DNA of 64,000 nucleotides from Algoriphagus terrigena DSM 22685. Lineage in GTDB: Bacteria; Bacteroidota; Bacteroidia; Cytophagales; Cyclobacteriaceae. The position numbers and the translations under genes were made by a program. Position 1 is the first letter of the stretch. The number at the start of each line of letters is the position of its first letter. The DNA is taken from positions 176,101-240,100 of the forward strand of contig NZ_AUBW01000008.1 in assembly GCF_000429445.1 (NCBI RefSeq), in the 5' to 3' direction. Shown here in pieces: positions 1 through 8,589 of this stretch. Below the pieces are notes generated by a model that was not told where the DNA came from, did no database searches, and saw only the letters and a list, made by a program, of their open reading frames with translations.

Positions 1-955
1 CTGCCTTGATTTCGTTTAGCGTCTGAGTGACCACGGCGATGTGCTCTTCAAAGGCGTGATGGGAGATGTCGACTACGTGCACCAGCAAATCCGCTTCACG
101 AATCTCATCCAGCGTGGACTTGAAGGACTCAATCAGGCGTGTGGGAAGTTTGCGGATAAAGCCAACGGTGTCTGAAAGCAGAAACGGAATCGTGTCCAGG
201 ACGACCTTTCTCACTGTAGAATCCACCGTGGCGAAAAGCTTGTTTTCGGCCAGGATATCTGTTTTGGTGATCAGGTTCATCAGGGTCGATTTGCCCACAT
301 TCGTATATCCCACCAGTGCAACGCGGACAACGCCGGCGCGGCCTTTTCGCTGGGTAACGCCCTGTTTTTCGATTTCTTCCAGCTTTTCTTTCAGCAAGGT
401 GATCTTAGCCCGGATGTCCCGCTTATCGGTTTCTATTTCTTTTTCACCCGAACCACCCCGAGTTCCGGTCCCGCCTCGCTGCCGCTCCAAGTGAGTCCAC
501 ATATTCGTCAATCGTGGCAAGAGATATTGGAATCTGGCCAATTCTACCTGGGTTTTGGCTTGGGCGGTCTTTGCCCGCTGCAGGAAGATATCGAGAATCA
601 GCAGGGACCTGTCATAGATCTTGACTTTGATTTCATTTTCCAGGTTTCGCATCTGCGAGGGAGAGAGGTCGTCGTCAAAGATGACCATGTCGATCTCAAA
701 ATGCTCGACATAAGCTTTGATCTCTTCCAGTTTACCCGACCCGACAAACGTCCGAATGTCTTGTTTTTCCATTCGCTGGGTGAATCGGTGGACCGTCTTG
801 GCACCCAGCGTCTCTGCCAAAAAGGCGAGTTCGTCCAGGTGTTCCTCGACTTCCTGCTCACTTTGCTGTTGGCGTATCAGCGTGACCAAGATCGCGGTCT
901 CTTGCTTGGGTGCGGTATCGTGGAGTTTTTGGAGTTTTCTTGAAAATTTACTCAT
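1..955 (-). CDS. hflX: GTPase HflX (3' part missing, runs off window)
   Basis: HflX is a ribosome-associated GTPase that splits or rescues stalled 70S ribosomes in the cytoplasm. The reading frame starts at the ATG at 953-955 and stays open to the window edge, giving about 318 residues of an expected 400 or so. The N-terminal HflX domain fills about residues 20-160. It is followed by the glycine-rich GGTGTRGGSGEKEIETD linker typical of the family and a basic coiled segment. The G domain then begins, with G1 GYTNVGKST at 216-224 and G3 DTVGF at 262-266. The end of the G domain and the C-terminus are outside the window. The gene is divergent from the phosphatase gene at 1271. Identification is firm. 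Confidence 0.95.
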   Translation of the reverse strand, partial: MSKFSRKLQKLHDTAPKQETAILVTLIRQQQSEQEVEEHLDELAFLAETLGAKTVHRFTQRMEKQDIRTFVGSGKLEEIKAYVEHFEIDMVIFDDDLSPSQMRNLENEIKVKIYDRSLLILDIFLQRAKTAQAKTQVELARFQYLLPRLTNMWTHLERQRGGTGTRGGSGEKEIETDKRDIRAKITLLKEKLEEIEKQGVTQRKGRAGVVRVALVGYTNVGKSTLMNLITKTDILAENKLFATVDSTVRKVVLDTIPFLLSDTVGFIRKLPTRLIESFKSTLDEIREADLLVHVVDISHHAFEEHIAVVTQTLNEIKA

Positions 956-1270
956 ATCGGGATCTTTTCGGGTACTTAGAAGGTCAAAACAGCGAATTTG
1001 GTTCCGCTTTTTCGGAAGATGTCAGTGAGAATCAAGTTGCTGGAATGGAGGTGGTCAAACTGAATGGGGCAAATTTGGGCATAATTCCTTAGAATAGATT
1101 AGGATAGTCTCTGGCGGAGTGGTTATTTTACCACCTCAAGCCGTAGAATTTATACCCAAAATGGCAGAATTGCGAAGCACCCCGATCTCAGGTCTCCCTG
1201 AGATTTTTCCCCACATATTCCCGGACATCAAAGGTTATTTCTTCCAATCCTTTAGACAAGGAGGTCGGTG
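956..1270. other. Divergent intergenic region between hflX and the PHP phosphatase gene
   Basis: These 315 bases separate two divergent genes and must hold both promoters. I find no convincing TTTG / TAnnTTTG pair on either strand and no credible small gene. The only clear structure is a terminator-like hairpin on the plus strand at 1185-1208, listed separately. Confidence 0.6.
1185..1208 (+). terminator. Hairpin plus T tract in the leader of the PHP phosphatase gene
   Basis: Perfect 8-bp arms ATCTCAGG (1185-1192) and CCTGAGAT (1197-1204) enclose a TCTC loop and are followed directly by a run of T to 1208. This reads as an intrinsic terminator on the plus strand. No plus-strand gene lies upstream, since hflX is divergent, so it would act as a leader attenuator or end a short transcript. 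On the minus strand there is no T tract after the stem. Confidence 0.45.
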
Positions 1271-2020
1271 ATGGGATGGCTTGATATGTTCAAAAGAACC
1301 CCCGTTGAAATCACGCCGCTGGACCTGTCTTGGCTGCGGGTGGACATGCATTCCCACTTGATTCCTGGGATAGACGACGGATCCAAGACGATGGAGGAAT
1401 CGCTGGACTTGGTGAGAAGACTGGCTGGATTTGGTTTGGAAAAAATCATCACCACGCCGCACATCATGTCCGAATACTACCGCAATACGCCCGAGATTAT
1501 CGGGATGGGCCTGGAAGATCTGCGAAGAGCAGTCAAAGCTGAAGGGATCGCCATCCAGATCGATGCGGCGGCAGAGTATTACATGGATGAGATTTTCTTG
1601 GAGAAAGTAAAGGCCGGGGAAAAGATGCTCACGTTTGCCGACGATTATATCTTGGTGGAGACGGGATTTATCAACAAGCCCCAGATGCTCCTGGATACAA
1701 TTTTTCAGCTCGAAATGGCGGGATATAAGCCCATCTTGGCGCATCCTGAGCGATATCAATATCTGATTGCCGATAAGAAGCTCCAAGAAGAACTGATCGA
1801 TAGAAAGCTGCTCTTCCAGGTGAATTTGCTGTCTTTCACGGGCTTTTATTCCAAGCAGGTGAAGGATTTTGGAGAAATGCTGGTAGAGAGGGGAGTCGTA
1901 GCCCTCCTCGGCACGGATTGTCACAACACCCGCTATCTGGATATGCTGGAGACCTTGCCCAAGCATCAGAAAATCTACGAGAAGATCCAAAAACTTGATT
2001 TGATCAATACGCAACTGTAG
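1271..2020 (+). CDS. CpsB/CapC-family PHP-domain tyrosine phosphatase
   Basis: This is a 249-residue member of the PHP-fold protein tyrosine phosphatases (CpsB, YwqE, CapC). These are manganese-dependent cytoplasmic enzymes that dephosphorylate the tyrosine kinase or co-polymerase controlling exopolysaccharide or capsule export. The metal-binding motif HSHLIPGIDDG is at residues 27-37, TTPH at 61-64, an AHPERY segment follows mid-protein, and GTDCHN lies near the C-terminus, as the family requires. The ATG at 1271 is preferred over the GTG at 1268 because a full AAGGAGG ribosome site lies at 1258-1264, unusual in this phylum. The next gene starts 10 bases after the stop, so the two are probably co-transcribed. 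No polysaccharide export genes are nearby. Confidence 0.9.
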   Translation: MGWLDMFKRTPVEITPLDLSWLRVDMHSHLIPGIDDGSKTMEESLDLVRRLAGFGLEKIITTPHIMSEYYRNTPEIIGMGLEDLRRAVKAEGIAIQIDAAAEYYMDEIFLEKVKAGEKMLTFADDYILVETGFINKPQMLLDTIFQLEMAGYKPILAHPERYQYLIADKKLQEELIDRKLLFQVNLLSFTGFYSKQVKDFGEMLVERGVVALLGTDCHNTRYLDMLETLPKHQKIYEKIQKLDLINTQL

Positions 2021-2030
2021 CCGCAGCTAG

Positions 2031-2990
2031 ATGAATATTCTGATTACCGGGATCACGGGACTGTTTGGGAGTCAGCTGGCTAGGGAATTTAGTCTGTTGG
2101 GAAATATTCATGGCTTAAAGAAAGAGCAATCGAGTCTGGCACTTTTGCAGGATATTGATTTCCCCATCAAATGGCATCAGGGGGAGCTTTCCGAAGTGGA
2201 TTCGTTGCTGGAGGCATTGCAGGGAATTGACTTGGTTATTCATGCCGCCGGACTTGTTTCCTTTTCGTCCAGGGACAAAGAGCGGCTTTTTGAAGTGAAT
2301 ACCACTGGCACCACCAACCTCGTCAACGCCATGCTGAGCTCGGGAGTGACCAAGTTGGTGCATGTGAGTTCGGTCGCCGCGATCGGAAGAACTCCGGAAT
2401 TGAATGTGCTAAATGAGAATTTTAAGTGGATCGAATCTCCTCTGAATACGACTTATGCCGTTTCTAAGTATTGGGCCGAGCTGGAGGCTTGGCGGGGCGA
2501 GCAAGAGGGCATCGACCTCATCGTGGTGAACCCGGCTGTTTTGCTGGGCAAGGCCAGCCACACCAAGAGCAGCTCGGCAATTTATTCCTATGTCTTGAAG
2601 GAAAACAAGTTTTATCCAAAAGGAGACCTGAACTATATAGATGTCAGAGATGCCGCGAAGCTCACGCGGCTGTTGGTTGAAAAGAAAGCATGGGGTCAGC
2701 GGTTTATTCTCAACAAGGAGAGTATCTCTTTTCGCGAGTTTTTCGCAGCGATAGCAGTAGCATTTGGCAAAAAGGGACCGAGCATTCCCTTGACTGATTG
2801 GCAGGTGGCGTTGTTCTCGGGGATCGTTTCTTTTCTCCGGATTTTTGGAGTGAAAAACATCCCGCTCAACAAGAAAAGCGCGATGCTTTCCCAGCAAAAA
2901 ATCTACTTCGAGAACAACAAGGTCCAAGAGCTTTTGGACTATCGGTATTTTTCACTGAGGGAAAGTCTGGATTGGGCCAAAACGCCCTGA
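2031..2990 (+). CDS. NAD(P)-dependent epimerase/dehydratase (extended SDR)
   Basis: This 319-residue extended short-chain dehydrogenase/reductase acts on a nucleotide sugar, dihydroflavonol-like or sterol-like substrate that cannot be named from sequence. The Rossmann motif GITGLFG sits at residues 7-13. The HAAG loop follows at 71-74, the active-site YxxxK is Y142-K146 (YAVSK), and a conserved serine pair lies in HVSS at 111-114. The C-terminal substrate-binding part ends in a hydrophobic helix and SLRESLDW, a common ending in this group. It lies 10 bases after the phosphatase gene, suggesting an operon, but the context does not fix the substrate. Confidence 0.85.
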   Translation: MNILITGITGLFGSQLAREFSLLGNIHGLKKEQSSLALLQDIDFPIKWHQGELSEVDSLLEALQGIDLVIHAAGLVSFSSRDKERLFEVNTTGTTNLVNAMLSSGVTKLVHVSSVAAIGRTPELNVLNENFKWIESPLNTTYAVSKYWAELEAWRGEQEGIDLIVVNPAVLLGKASHTKSSSAIYSYVLKENKFYPKGDLNYIDVRDAAKLTRLLVEKKAWGQRFILNKESISFREFFAAIAVAFGKKGPSIPLTDWQVALFSGIVSFLRIFGVKNIPLNKKSAMLSQQKIYFENNKVQELLDYRYFSLRESLDWAKTP

Positions 2991-3102
2991 CGCAAACTAA
3001 TTTTTCGCCGGATTCGTTTAGGAATAAAGAAACCCAAAAATTACCATCCATTCCGTATCGGGAAAAACTCCTTCGGAAAGGCAAAATTTAACAAAAGCGA
3101 AC

Positions 3103-3132
3103 TTTGAGATAGCCGTTTTATTGGTATCTTAA
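3103..3132 (+). promoter_or_regulatory. Candidate Bacteroidota-type promoter for the TPR gene
   Basis: A TTTG box at 3103-3106 is followed after 18 bases by TATCTTAA at 3125-3132, close to the Bacteroidota -7 consensus TAnnTTTG. The gene starts at 3153. Found by eye; the -7 box matches the consensus only in its first six positions. Confidence 0.4.
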
Positions 3133-3152
3133 ATAAACCATAACACCATCGA

Positions 3153-4568
3153 ATGACCGGAGATCACGATCAAGACTGGGAAGAGGACAAAAAGCTCGTG
3201 GAGCGTTTCGAGAATTCCCTTAAATCAAACCTCGACCTCTATTTCGAAGAAGAAGAACTGGAAGACATCATCCGGTTTTACTTTGATCAGCAAAAATTTC
3301 TCAAAGCCCTTAGAGCCGCCGAGTTCTCTCTGGAAAAGTTTCCTTTTTCGGTGGAGATTCGTCTGCTCAAAGCGCAATGCCTGATCTTCAACGACGAACT
3401 TGAGGAAGGTTTGGGTATTCTGGAAAACCTCAGCAACCTTTCCCCAAACAACGAAGACATCGTCTTGGCGCTGGCCAATGCACACATTCTGGCGGGAAAC
3501 CATCAGGAAGGGATCGAGCTATTGGAGAACTATTTGCCTATGGCGGAGGACAAAGCCGAGGTGTTTTATTCTCTGGGAAATCTCTACCGCGCCAAAGGCG
3601 ACAACGCGAAAGCGAGTGACTACTTCAAAGAGGCGGTGAAAAACCGGATCAACCACGAAGACGCGCTCTTCCAACTGGCAATGATCACTGAGGAGGAAGG
3701 GTCTTTTGACGAGATCCTCCAATTCTATCAGGAATTTATCGACCAGGACCCTTATTCTGCTGGAGCTTGGTATAATCTGGGCGTGGTTTATAACCGGCTT
3801 GGCCGTTTTGAGGACGCTATTTCGGCCTATGAATATGCATTGATCATCGATGATGCGTTCGCTTCGGCGTATTTCAACATGGGAAATTCCCTGATGAATA
3901 CCCAAAACTACGAAGCGGCGCTGGAGGCCTATCAAAACACCATCAACTGCGAAGGCGTCAATGCCGAAAACTGCTGCTACATGGGCGCCGCCTATGAGAA
4001 ACTGGAGAAGATTGACGAGGCGTTCAAGTATTTTAAGAAGTCCGCAAAACTAGACGAGGAATACGATGATGCCTGGTTTGGACTGGGGATGTGCATGCTG
4101 AAAAAGGAGAAATTTTTCGAAGCAATCCACTATTTCAAAAAGGCGCTGAATCTGAACAAAGACAACGCGAACTACTGGGTCGGTCTGGCCGATGCGGAGT
4201 TTAACCTGGGAAATATGCAGGCCAGTTCCGATGCCTACGAAGAGGCTATCAATCTGGAACCCGGCATCATGGAGACCTATGTCAACCTATCGGTAATTTA
4301 TTTTGAACAAAACCGCTTTGAAGAGGCGATCGATGTAGTCCGGGAGGGAATTGAGGAGGCACCTGAGGAGCCGGAATTGTATTATCGCATGGTTGTTTAC
4401 CTTGTCAAGATGGGCAAATACAAAGAGGCGTTTTCATATTTAGAAAATGCGTTAACTTTGGACTTTGATAGGCATACCATCTTGTACGAATTGATGCCGG
4501 AGCTGAAACAACAAAAGGCCATCTACAAGATCATCGCCCAACACCGGGATGACCATTCCCAGCTCTAA
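3153..4568 (+). CDS. Tetratricopeptide repeat protein
   Basis: This 471-residue acidic protein is almost wholly built of TPR helices from about residue 35 to 455. Typical repeat signatures recur, such as AWYNLGVVYNRLGRFEDAI near residue 207 and the DAWFGLGMCMLKKEKFFEAI stretch near 307. There is no signal peptide or membrane segment, so it should be a cytoplasmic scaffold. Similar proteins sit in many Bacteroidota genomes without a known role. The next gene begins 17 bases after its stop, so it may share a transcript with the phosphosulfolactate synthase. The start at 3153 fits the candidate promoter just upstream. Confidence 0.85.
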   Translation: MTGDHDQDWEEDKKLVERFENSLKSNLDLYFEEEELEDIIRFYFDQQKFLKALRAAEFSLEKFPFSVEIRLLKAQCLIFNDELEEGLGILENLSNLSPNNEDIVLALANAHILAGNHQEGIELLENYLPMAEDKAEVFYSLGNLYRAKGDNAKASDYFKEAVKNRINHEDALFQLAMITEEEGSFDEILQFYQEFIDQDPYSAGAWYNLGVVYNRLGRFEDAISAYEYALIIDDAFASAYFNMGNSLMNTQNYEAALEAYQNTINCEGVNAENCCYMGAAYEKLEKIDEAFKYFKKSAKLDEEYDDAWFGLGMCMLKKEKFFEAIHYFKKALNLNKDNANYWVGLADAEFNLGNMQASSDAYEEAINLEPGIMETYVNLSVIYFEQNRFEEAIDVVREGIEEAPEEPELYYRMVVYLVKMGKYKEAFSYLENALTLDFDRHTILYELMPELKQQKAIYKIIAQHRDDHSQL

Positions 4569-4585
4569 ACTTTAAAACCTGGCAA

Positions 4586-5356
4586 ATGAATTATGTGCTG
4601 AAGAATATTCCTGTACGGACTGAGAAGCCACGTACCACGGGATTTACTATGGCTATGGACAAGGGTCTTAGCCTTCGGGAAACCGAGGATTTTGTAGATA
4701 GCTGCTCTGACTTTGTGGACATTGTCAAATTGGGATGGGCTACCTCCTACGTCACCAAACAACTCAATGAGAAACTAGCTGTCTACAAGGCTGCTGGGAT
4801 TCCGGTTTATTTGGGAGGGACACTTTTTGAAGCTTTTATTGTCAGGGGTCAATTTGAAGACTACCAACGGGTACTCGACAAGTATGAACTGGAATTTGCT
4901 GAAGTATCCGACGGATCTATCTCGCTGAATCACGACAAAAAATGTGAATACATTCAGACGTTGGCTAAGCAGGTGACCGTACTTTCCGAGGTGGGTTCCA
5001 AAGATGCCGCCAAGATCATCCCTCCCTATAAGTGGATCGAGCAAATGCAGACGGAGCTTGCTGCCGGTGCCTGGAAGGTGATCGGGGAAGCGAGAGAAGG
5101 CGGGAATGTCGGACTTTTCCGTGATTCAGGAGAAGTTCGTCAAGGTCTTGTTGAAGAAATTTTGACGCAAGTGCCAGAGGAAAGAATCATCTGGGAGGCT
5201 CCTCAAAAATCTCAGCAAGTCTGGTTTATCAAGCTGCTCGGTGCCAATGTAAACTTGGGAAATATCAGTCCTTCGGAGGTGATTCCCTTGGAAACCATCC
5301 GATTGGGACTCAGAGGGGATACTTTTGATCACTTCCTCGGAGAAATAAAGCTTTAA
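4586..5356 (+). CDS. comA: Phosphosulfolactate synthase (ComA family)
   Basis: This 256-residue TIM-barrel protein of the ComA family (EC 4.4.1.19) adds sulfite to phosphoenolpyruvate to give phosphosulfolactate. The family signatures are visible: FTMAMDKGLS near residue 21, DIVKLGWATS near 45, the GGTLFEAF loop near 73, EVSDGSISL near 106, and a long stretch ending in GEAREGGNVGLF and RLGLRGDTFDHF. In methanogens the enzyme starts coenzyme M synthesis. In Bacteroidota no coenzyme M is made, and the likely use is supply of sulfolactate or cysteate for sulfonolipids of the capnine type, which is inference. No other pathway gene is adjacent. A strong hairpin terminator follows. Confidence 0.88.
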   Translation: MNYVLKNIPVRTEKPRTTGFTMAMDKGLSLRETEDFVDSCSDFVDIVKLGWATSYVTKQLNEKLAVYKAAGIPVYLGGTLFEAFIVRGQFEDYQRVLDKYELEFAEVSDGSISLNHDKKCEYIQTLAKQVTVLSEVGSKDAAKIIPPYKWIEQMQTELAAGAWKVIGEAREGGNVGLFRDSGEVRQGLVEEILTQVPEERIIWEAPQKSQQVWFIKLLGANVNLGNISPSEVIPLETIRLGLRGDTFDHFLGEIKL

Positions 5357-5374
5357 AGAACACACCAAACCTAT

Positions 5375-5409
5375 AGGCTGATCGATTCATCGGTCAGCCT
5401 TTCTTTTTG
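5375..5409 (+). terminator. Intrinsic terminator after phosphosulfolactate synthase
   Basis: Arms AGGCTGA (5375-5381) and TCAGCCT (5394-5400) enclose an inner CGAT/ATCG pairing and are followed by TTCTTTTT. It ends 3 bases before the next start codon, so the DUF368 gene needs its own promoter or read-through. Confidence 0.8.
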
Positions 5410-5412
5410 TAT

Positions 5413-6345
5413 ATGAAGTCGATCAAAAAATACGCCCTCACCTACCTCAAGGGAATGGCAATGGGTGCCGCAGATATAGTTCCGGGTGTCTCGGGAGGAT
5501 CTATTGCCCTGATAGCGGGGATCTACCAGGAGTTGCTGAACAGTATCAATTCTTTTTCGCTTGAGAATCTCAAGCTGTTGGGAAGATTTGAGTTAAAGGC
5601 TTTTTTCAAAGCGGTCAACGGTGCTTTTCTACTGAGTCTCTTACTTGGGATTCTGACCAGCATTTTTGCGCTTTCCAGTGTGATTACGTACCTGATGGCT
5701 AACCATCCGATCCCGCTTTGGTCGTTTTTTACCGGACTTATCTTAGTCAGTGCATTTTTGATTTTGAAAGACATTAAGAGATGGCATTTGGGAATCGTAT
5801 TGGCAGTCTTAATCGGGGCTGCAATCGCTTGGTGGGTCACCAACCTGCCTCCCACCACCACTCCCAACGCGATGTGGTTCACCTTCGTATCCGGATCTAT
5901 TGCGATCTGTGCTATGATCCTTCCGGGAATTAGCGGGAGTTTTATCCTTTTGATACTAGGCCAATACGAGCCAATCCTCGAGGCGGTAAAGGATCGAAAT
6001 ATCTTGAAGCTGGCGGTTTTTGCGCTAGGTTGTGCCGTGGGTATCCTCAGCTTTAGCCGGGTTGTGTCCTGGCTTTTGAGAAAATATCACTCTGTCACCA
6101 TCGGTTTACTTTCGGGATTTATGCTCGGATCGGTTAATGAGCTTTGGCCGTGGAAATTGGTCCTTTCGTGGAGAACCAGTTCTTCAGGCGAGCAGAAACC
6201 TTTTCTTGACGAAAATGTGCTTCCCGGAGACTACTTGGAGCTGGTCGGCAAAGAACCGCAACTGATGGCGGCGATTGCTGCATTTGCTTTTGGGATCGTT
6301 TTGGTTTTGGCAATCGAATGGCTTGCTTCTAAACTGCTGGACTGA
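5413..6345 (+). CDS. DUF368 membrane protein, polyprenyl-phosphate transporter (PopT family)
   Basis: This 310-residue polytopic inner-membrane protein has about eight to ten hydrophobic segments. Two inverted copies of the family motif are visible: GAADIVPGVSGGSIA near residue 18 and MILPGISGSFILLILGQYE near 172. DUF368 proteins (PopT) were shown to recycle undecaprenyl phosphate across the cytoplasmic membrane for cell-wall synthesis, so that role is likely here. The ATG at 5413 is chosen over an in-frame TTG at 5407. The stop overlaps the aroE start by one base, so the pair is translationally coupled. Confidence 0.88.
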   Translation: MKSIKKYALTYLKGMAMGAADIVPGVSGGSIALIAGIYQELLNSINSFSLENLKLLGRFELKAFFKAVNGAFLLSLLLGILTSIFALSSVITYLMANHPIPLWSFFTGLILVSAFLILKDIKRWHLGIVLAVLIGAAIAWWVTNLPPTTTPNAMWFTFVSGSIAICAMILPGISGSFILLILGQYEPILEAVKDRNILKLAVFALGCAVGILSFSRVVSWLLRKYHSVTIGLLSGFMLGSVNELWPWKLVLSWRTSSSGEQKPFLDENVLPGDYLELVGKEPQLMAAIAAFAFGIVLVLAIEWLASKLLD

Positions 6346-7082
6346 TGAGAAAATTTGGCCTGATCGGATATCCGCTGACGCATTCTTTTTCGAAGAAATA
6401 CTTTTCTGCAAAGTTTGAGAAAGAATCCATCTGGAATTGCCAGTTTGACCTTTATGAGATTCCCCAAATCACGGATCTTGAACCGATCTTGGGAGAAAAT
6501 CCAGAGCTGGAGGGCATGTCGGTGACGATTCCTTACAAGCAGGAGGTCATTCCTTTTTTGGATGAGTTGGATCCTGCCTGCGCGGCGATAGGCGCGGTCA
6601 ATTGCATCCAGTTCCGGGACGGAAAGCGAAAAGGCTTCAACACGGATTACATCGGTTTCAAAAATTCCCTGCAAGGTTGGCTGGGAGATATCCTTCCAAA
6701 CGCGCTTGTGCTCGGGACCGGCGGTGCGTCCAAAGCAGTGAAAGTGGCATTGGCAGATCTTGGAGTGACCTTTCTTTCCATATCCAGAAGCAAAGGGGAA
6801 AACCAGATCACCTACTCGGATCTTTCAAGCGATCCGGAGATTTTGAAAAATTATCCGCTGATCATCAACACGACGCCACTGGGGACTTTTCCCAAAACAG
6901 AAGAAATGCCCGAGATCCCGCTGGAGATGCTCAATGCGTCACATCGCGTCTACGACCTGGTGTATAATCCCTCCGAGACGACTTTGATGAAAGCCTGTGT
7001 CGAAAGAGGTGGTAAAGCCAAAAACGGCATGGATATGCTGGTGCTGCAGGCTGAAGCTGCTTGGGCAATTTGGAATTCCTAG
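6345..7082 (+). CDS. aroE: Shikimate dehydrogenase
   Basis: This 245-residue cytoplasmic enzyme reduces 3-dehydroshikimate to shikimate with NADPH in aromatic amino-acid synthesis. The substrate site is seen as YPLTHSFSKKYF at residues 9-20 and SVTIPYKQ with the catalytic lysine near residue 65. NTDYIGF is near 101, the nucleotide-binding loop LGTGGASKAV near 124 and the NTTPLGTFP motif near 172. It is slightly shorter than the 270 residues common in other phyla but matches the compact form usual in Bacteroidota. It starts on the last base of the DUF368 stop codon. Confidence 0.95.
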   Translation: MRKFGLIGYPLTHSFSKKYFSAKFEKESIWNCQFDLYEIPQITDLEPILGENPELEGMSVTIPYKQEVIPFLDELDPACAAIGAVNCIQFRDGKRKGFNTDYIGFKNSLQGWLGDILPNALVLGTGGASKAVKVALADLGVTFLSISRSKGENQITYSDLSSDPEILKNYPLIINTTPLGTFPKTEEMPEIPLEMLNASHRVYDLVYNPSETTLMKACVERGGKAKNGMDMLVLQAEAAWAIWNS

Positions 7083-7091
7083 TTTGGCGTT

Positions 7092-7961
7092 ATGAAATCG
7101 ACCACGACGAAAAAGGCCATCCTTCTCATCCAATGCCCTGACCAGAAAGGAATCGTAGCGGAAGTCTCCCGGTTTTTGTATTCCTACAATGGAAACATTC
7201 TGGAGGTAGATCAACATGTGGATGTAGAGATGGGGATGTTTTTCATGCGGGCGGCTTGGGAGTTGGATTCTTTTTCTCTGGGGAAAGATGAGATCCTGTC
7301 CAGCTTCGAAGCAGAGGTCGCAGAGCGTTTCCGCATGGAGGTCAAGCTTCATTTTGATTTTCCAAAGCCGAGAATGGCAATCTTCGTCAGCAAGCTGTCT
7401 CACTGTCTTTTCGATATTTTAGGTCGGCACCACGCTGGCCAGTTGGAAGTAGACATCCCGATGGTGATCTCCAATCACCCGGATTTGAAGACGATTGTGG
7501 AGGCTTTTGGGATTCCATTTTTCCACGTCCCGGTCACTGCTTCAGATAAAGAGACGATTGAGGCGCAACAATTGGAGCTTCTCGCCGCGCACCAAGTAGA
7601 CTTTATTGTACTGGCCCGCTACATGCAGATCGTGTCGGGTGAGTTCATCCGACATTTCCCCAATCGGATCATCAACATCCATCACTCTTTTTTGCCGGCA
7701 TTTGTGGGAGCAAGGCCTTATCACGCTGCCTATGAGCGGGGTGTAAAGATCATCGGAGCGACCGCCCACTATGTGACTGAAGAACTTGACGCGGGTCCGA
7801 TCATAGAACAGGAAGTGGCGCGGGTGCGGCACCACAATACCATCGCTGAGCTGGTGCAGATCGGACAAGACGTGGAAAAAGTCACGCTATCCAAGGCAAT
7901 CAAATACCATATTGAGCGGAAGGTCCTGTCCTTCAGAAATAAAACAATTATCTTCTATTAA
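7092..7961 (+). CDS. purU: Formyltetrahydrofolate deformylase
   Basis: This 289-residue enzyme hydrolyses 10-formyl-tetrahydrofolate to formate and tetrahydrofolate, balancing one-carbon pools for purine synthesis. An ACT regulatory domain occupies about residues 8-85, opening ILLIQCPDQKGIVAEVS. The formyl-transferase-like catalytic domain follows, with the conserved block from INIHHSFLPAF near residue 193 to AHYVTEELDAGPIIEQ near 220, which holds the catalytic asparagine, histidine and aspartate. It begins 9 bases after aroE. The 3' end overlaps an upstream in-frame extension of tag, but tag is better started at 8008, outside this gene. Confidence 0.95.
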   Translation: MKSTTTKKAILLIQCPDQKGIVAEVSRFLYSYNGNILEVDQHVDVEMGMFFMRAAWELDSFSLGKDEILSSFEAEVAERFRMEVKLHFDFPKPRMAIFVSKLSHCLFDILGRHHAGQLEVDIPMVISNHPDLKTIVEAFGIPFFHVPVTASDKETIEAQQLELLAAHQVDFIVLARYMQIVSGEFIRHFPNRIINIHHSFLPAFVGARPYHAAYERGVKIIGATAHYVTEELDAGPIIEQEVARVRHHNTIAELVQIGQDVEKVTLSKAIKYHIERKVLSFRNKTIIFY

Positions 7962-8007
7962 TCTTTTGCCAATTGCTTCCTGTGGGAATATTGGTGATTT
8001 TTCGGGT

Positions 8008-8589
8008 ATGGAAAAATCAACTGAAATCATCCGCTGCCCCTGGTGCCTTGGCTTTTCCGAGTACGTGGCCTATCACGACACCGAATGGGGAGTGCCTGTC
8101 TATGACGACCGAATCCATTTCGAATTTTTGATATTGGAAAGTGCCCAGGCGGGATTGAGTTGGGCGACTATCTTGAAAAAGCGGGACGGCTATCGCAAAG
8201 CATTCGCAGATTTCGACTACAAAATTGTTGCGGAGTTCCCGGAAAGTTATGTCCAGGAATTACTTCTAGATCCCGGAATCATCCGAAATACCTTGAAGAT
8301 TAAAGCTGCGATCAACAATGCCCGCTGCTTTATGAAAGTTCAGGAGGAATTCGGCTCTTTTTCAAATTACATCTGGGGTTTTGTCGGCGGAAAGCCAATT
8401 CAAAATTCTCTGAGATCAATGGGAGGAGCACAAGCTACTACGCCGGAATCCGATCATTTGGCTAAAGACCTCAAGAAGCGTGGATTCAAGTTCCTCGGAA
8501 GCACCACCATCTACGCCCATATGCAGGCGACAGGTTTGGTCAACGACCATTTGACCAGTTGCTTCAGATATGAGCAAGTGAAGATTTAG
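8008..8589 (+). CDS. tag: DNA-3-methyladenine glycosylase I
   Basis: This 193-residue base-excision repair enzyme removes 3-methyladenine from alkylated DNA. The zinc ligands are visible: CPWC at residues 10-13, with further His and Cys in the C-terminal NDHLTSCF. The signature YHDTEWGVPVYDD (about 21-33) and the helix-hairpin-helix segment after LSWATILKKR are in place. An open frame extends upstream to 7912, but the ATG at 8008 gives the canonical start and avoids overlap with purU. The stop overlaps the convergent antiporter gene by four bases, leaving no room for a separate terminator. Confidence 0.95.
   Translation: MEKSTEIIRCPWCLGFSEYVAYHDTEWGVPVYDDRIHFEFLILESAQAGLSWATILKKRDGYRKAFADFDYKIVAEFPESYVQELLLDPGIIRNTLKIKAAINNARCFMKVQEEFGSFSNYIWGFVGGKPIQNSLRSMGGAQATTPESDHLAKDLKKRGFKFLGSTTIYAHMQATGLVNDHLTSCFRYEQVKI

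Noticed and set aside
910..1092. Small plus-strand frame across the hflX start
   Set aside because: Antisense to the hflX 5' end, no ribosome site and no recognisable sequence.
1235..2014. Long minus-strand open frame (259 codons) opposite the phosphatase gene
   Set aside because: It lies wholly antisense to a gene with clear PHP motifs and reads as a low-quality composition without any domain.
7912..8007. N-terminal extension of tag overlapping purU
   Set aside because: The 32 added residues have no family counterpart, and ATG 8008 gives the standard start of the enzyme.
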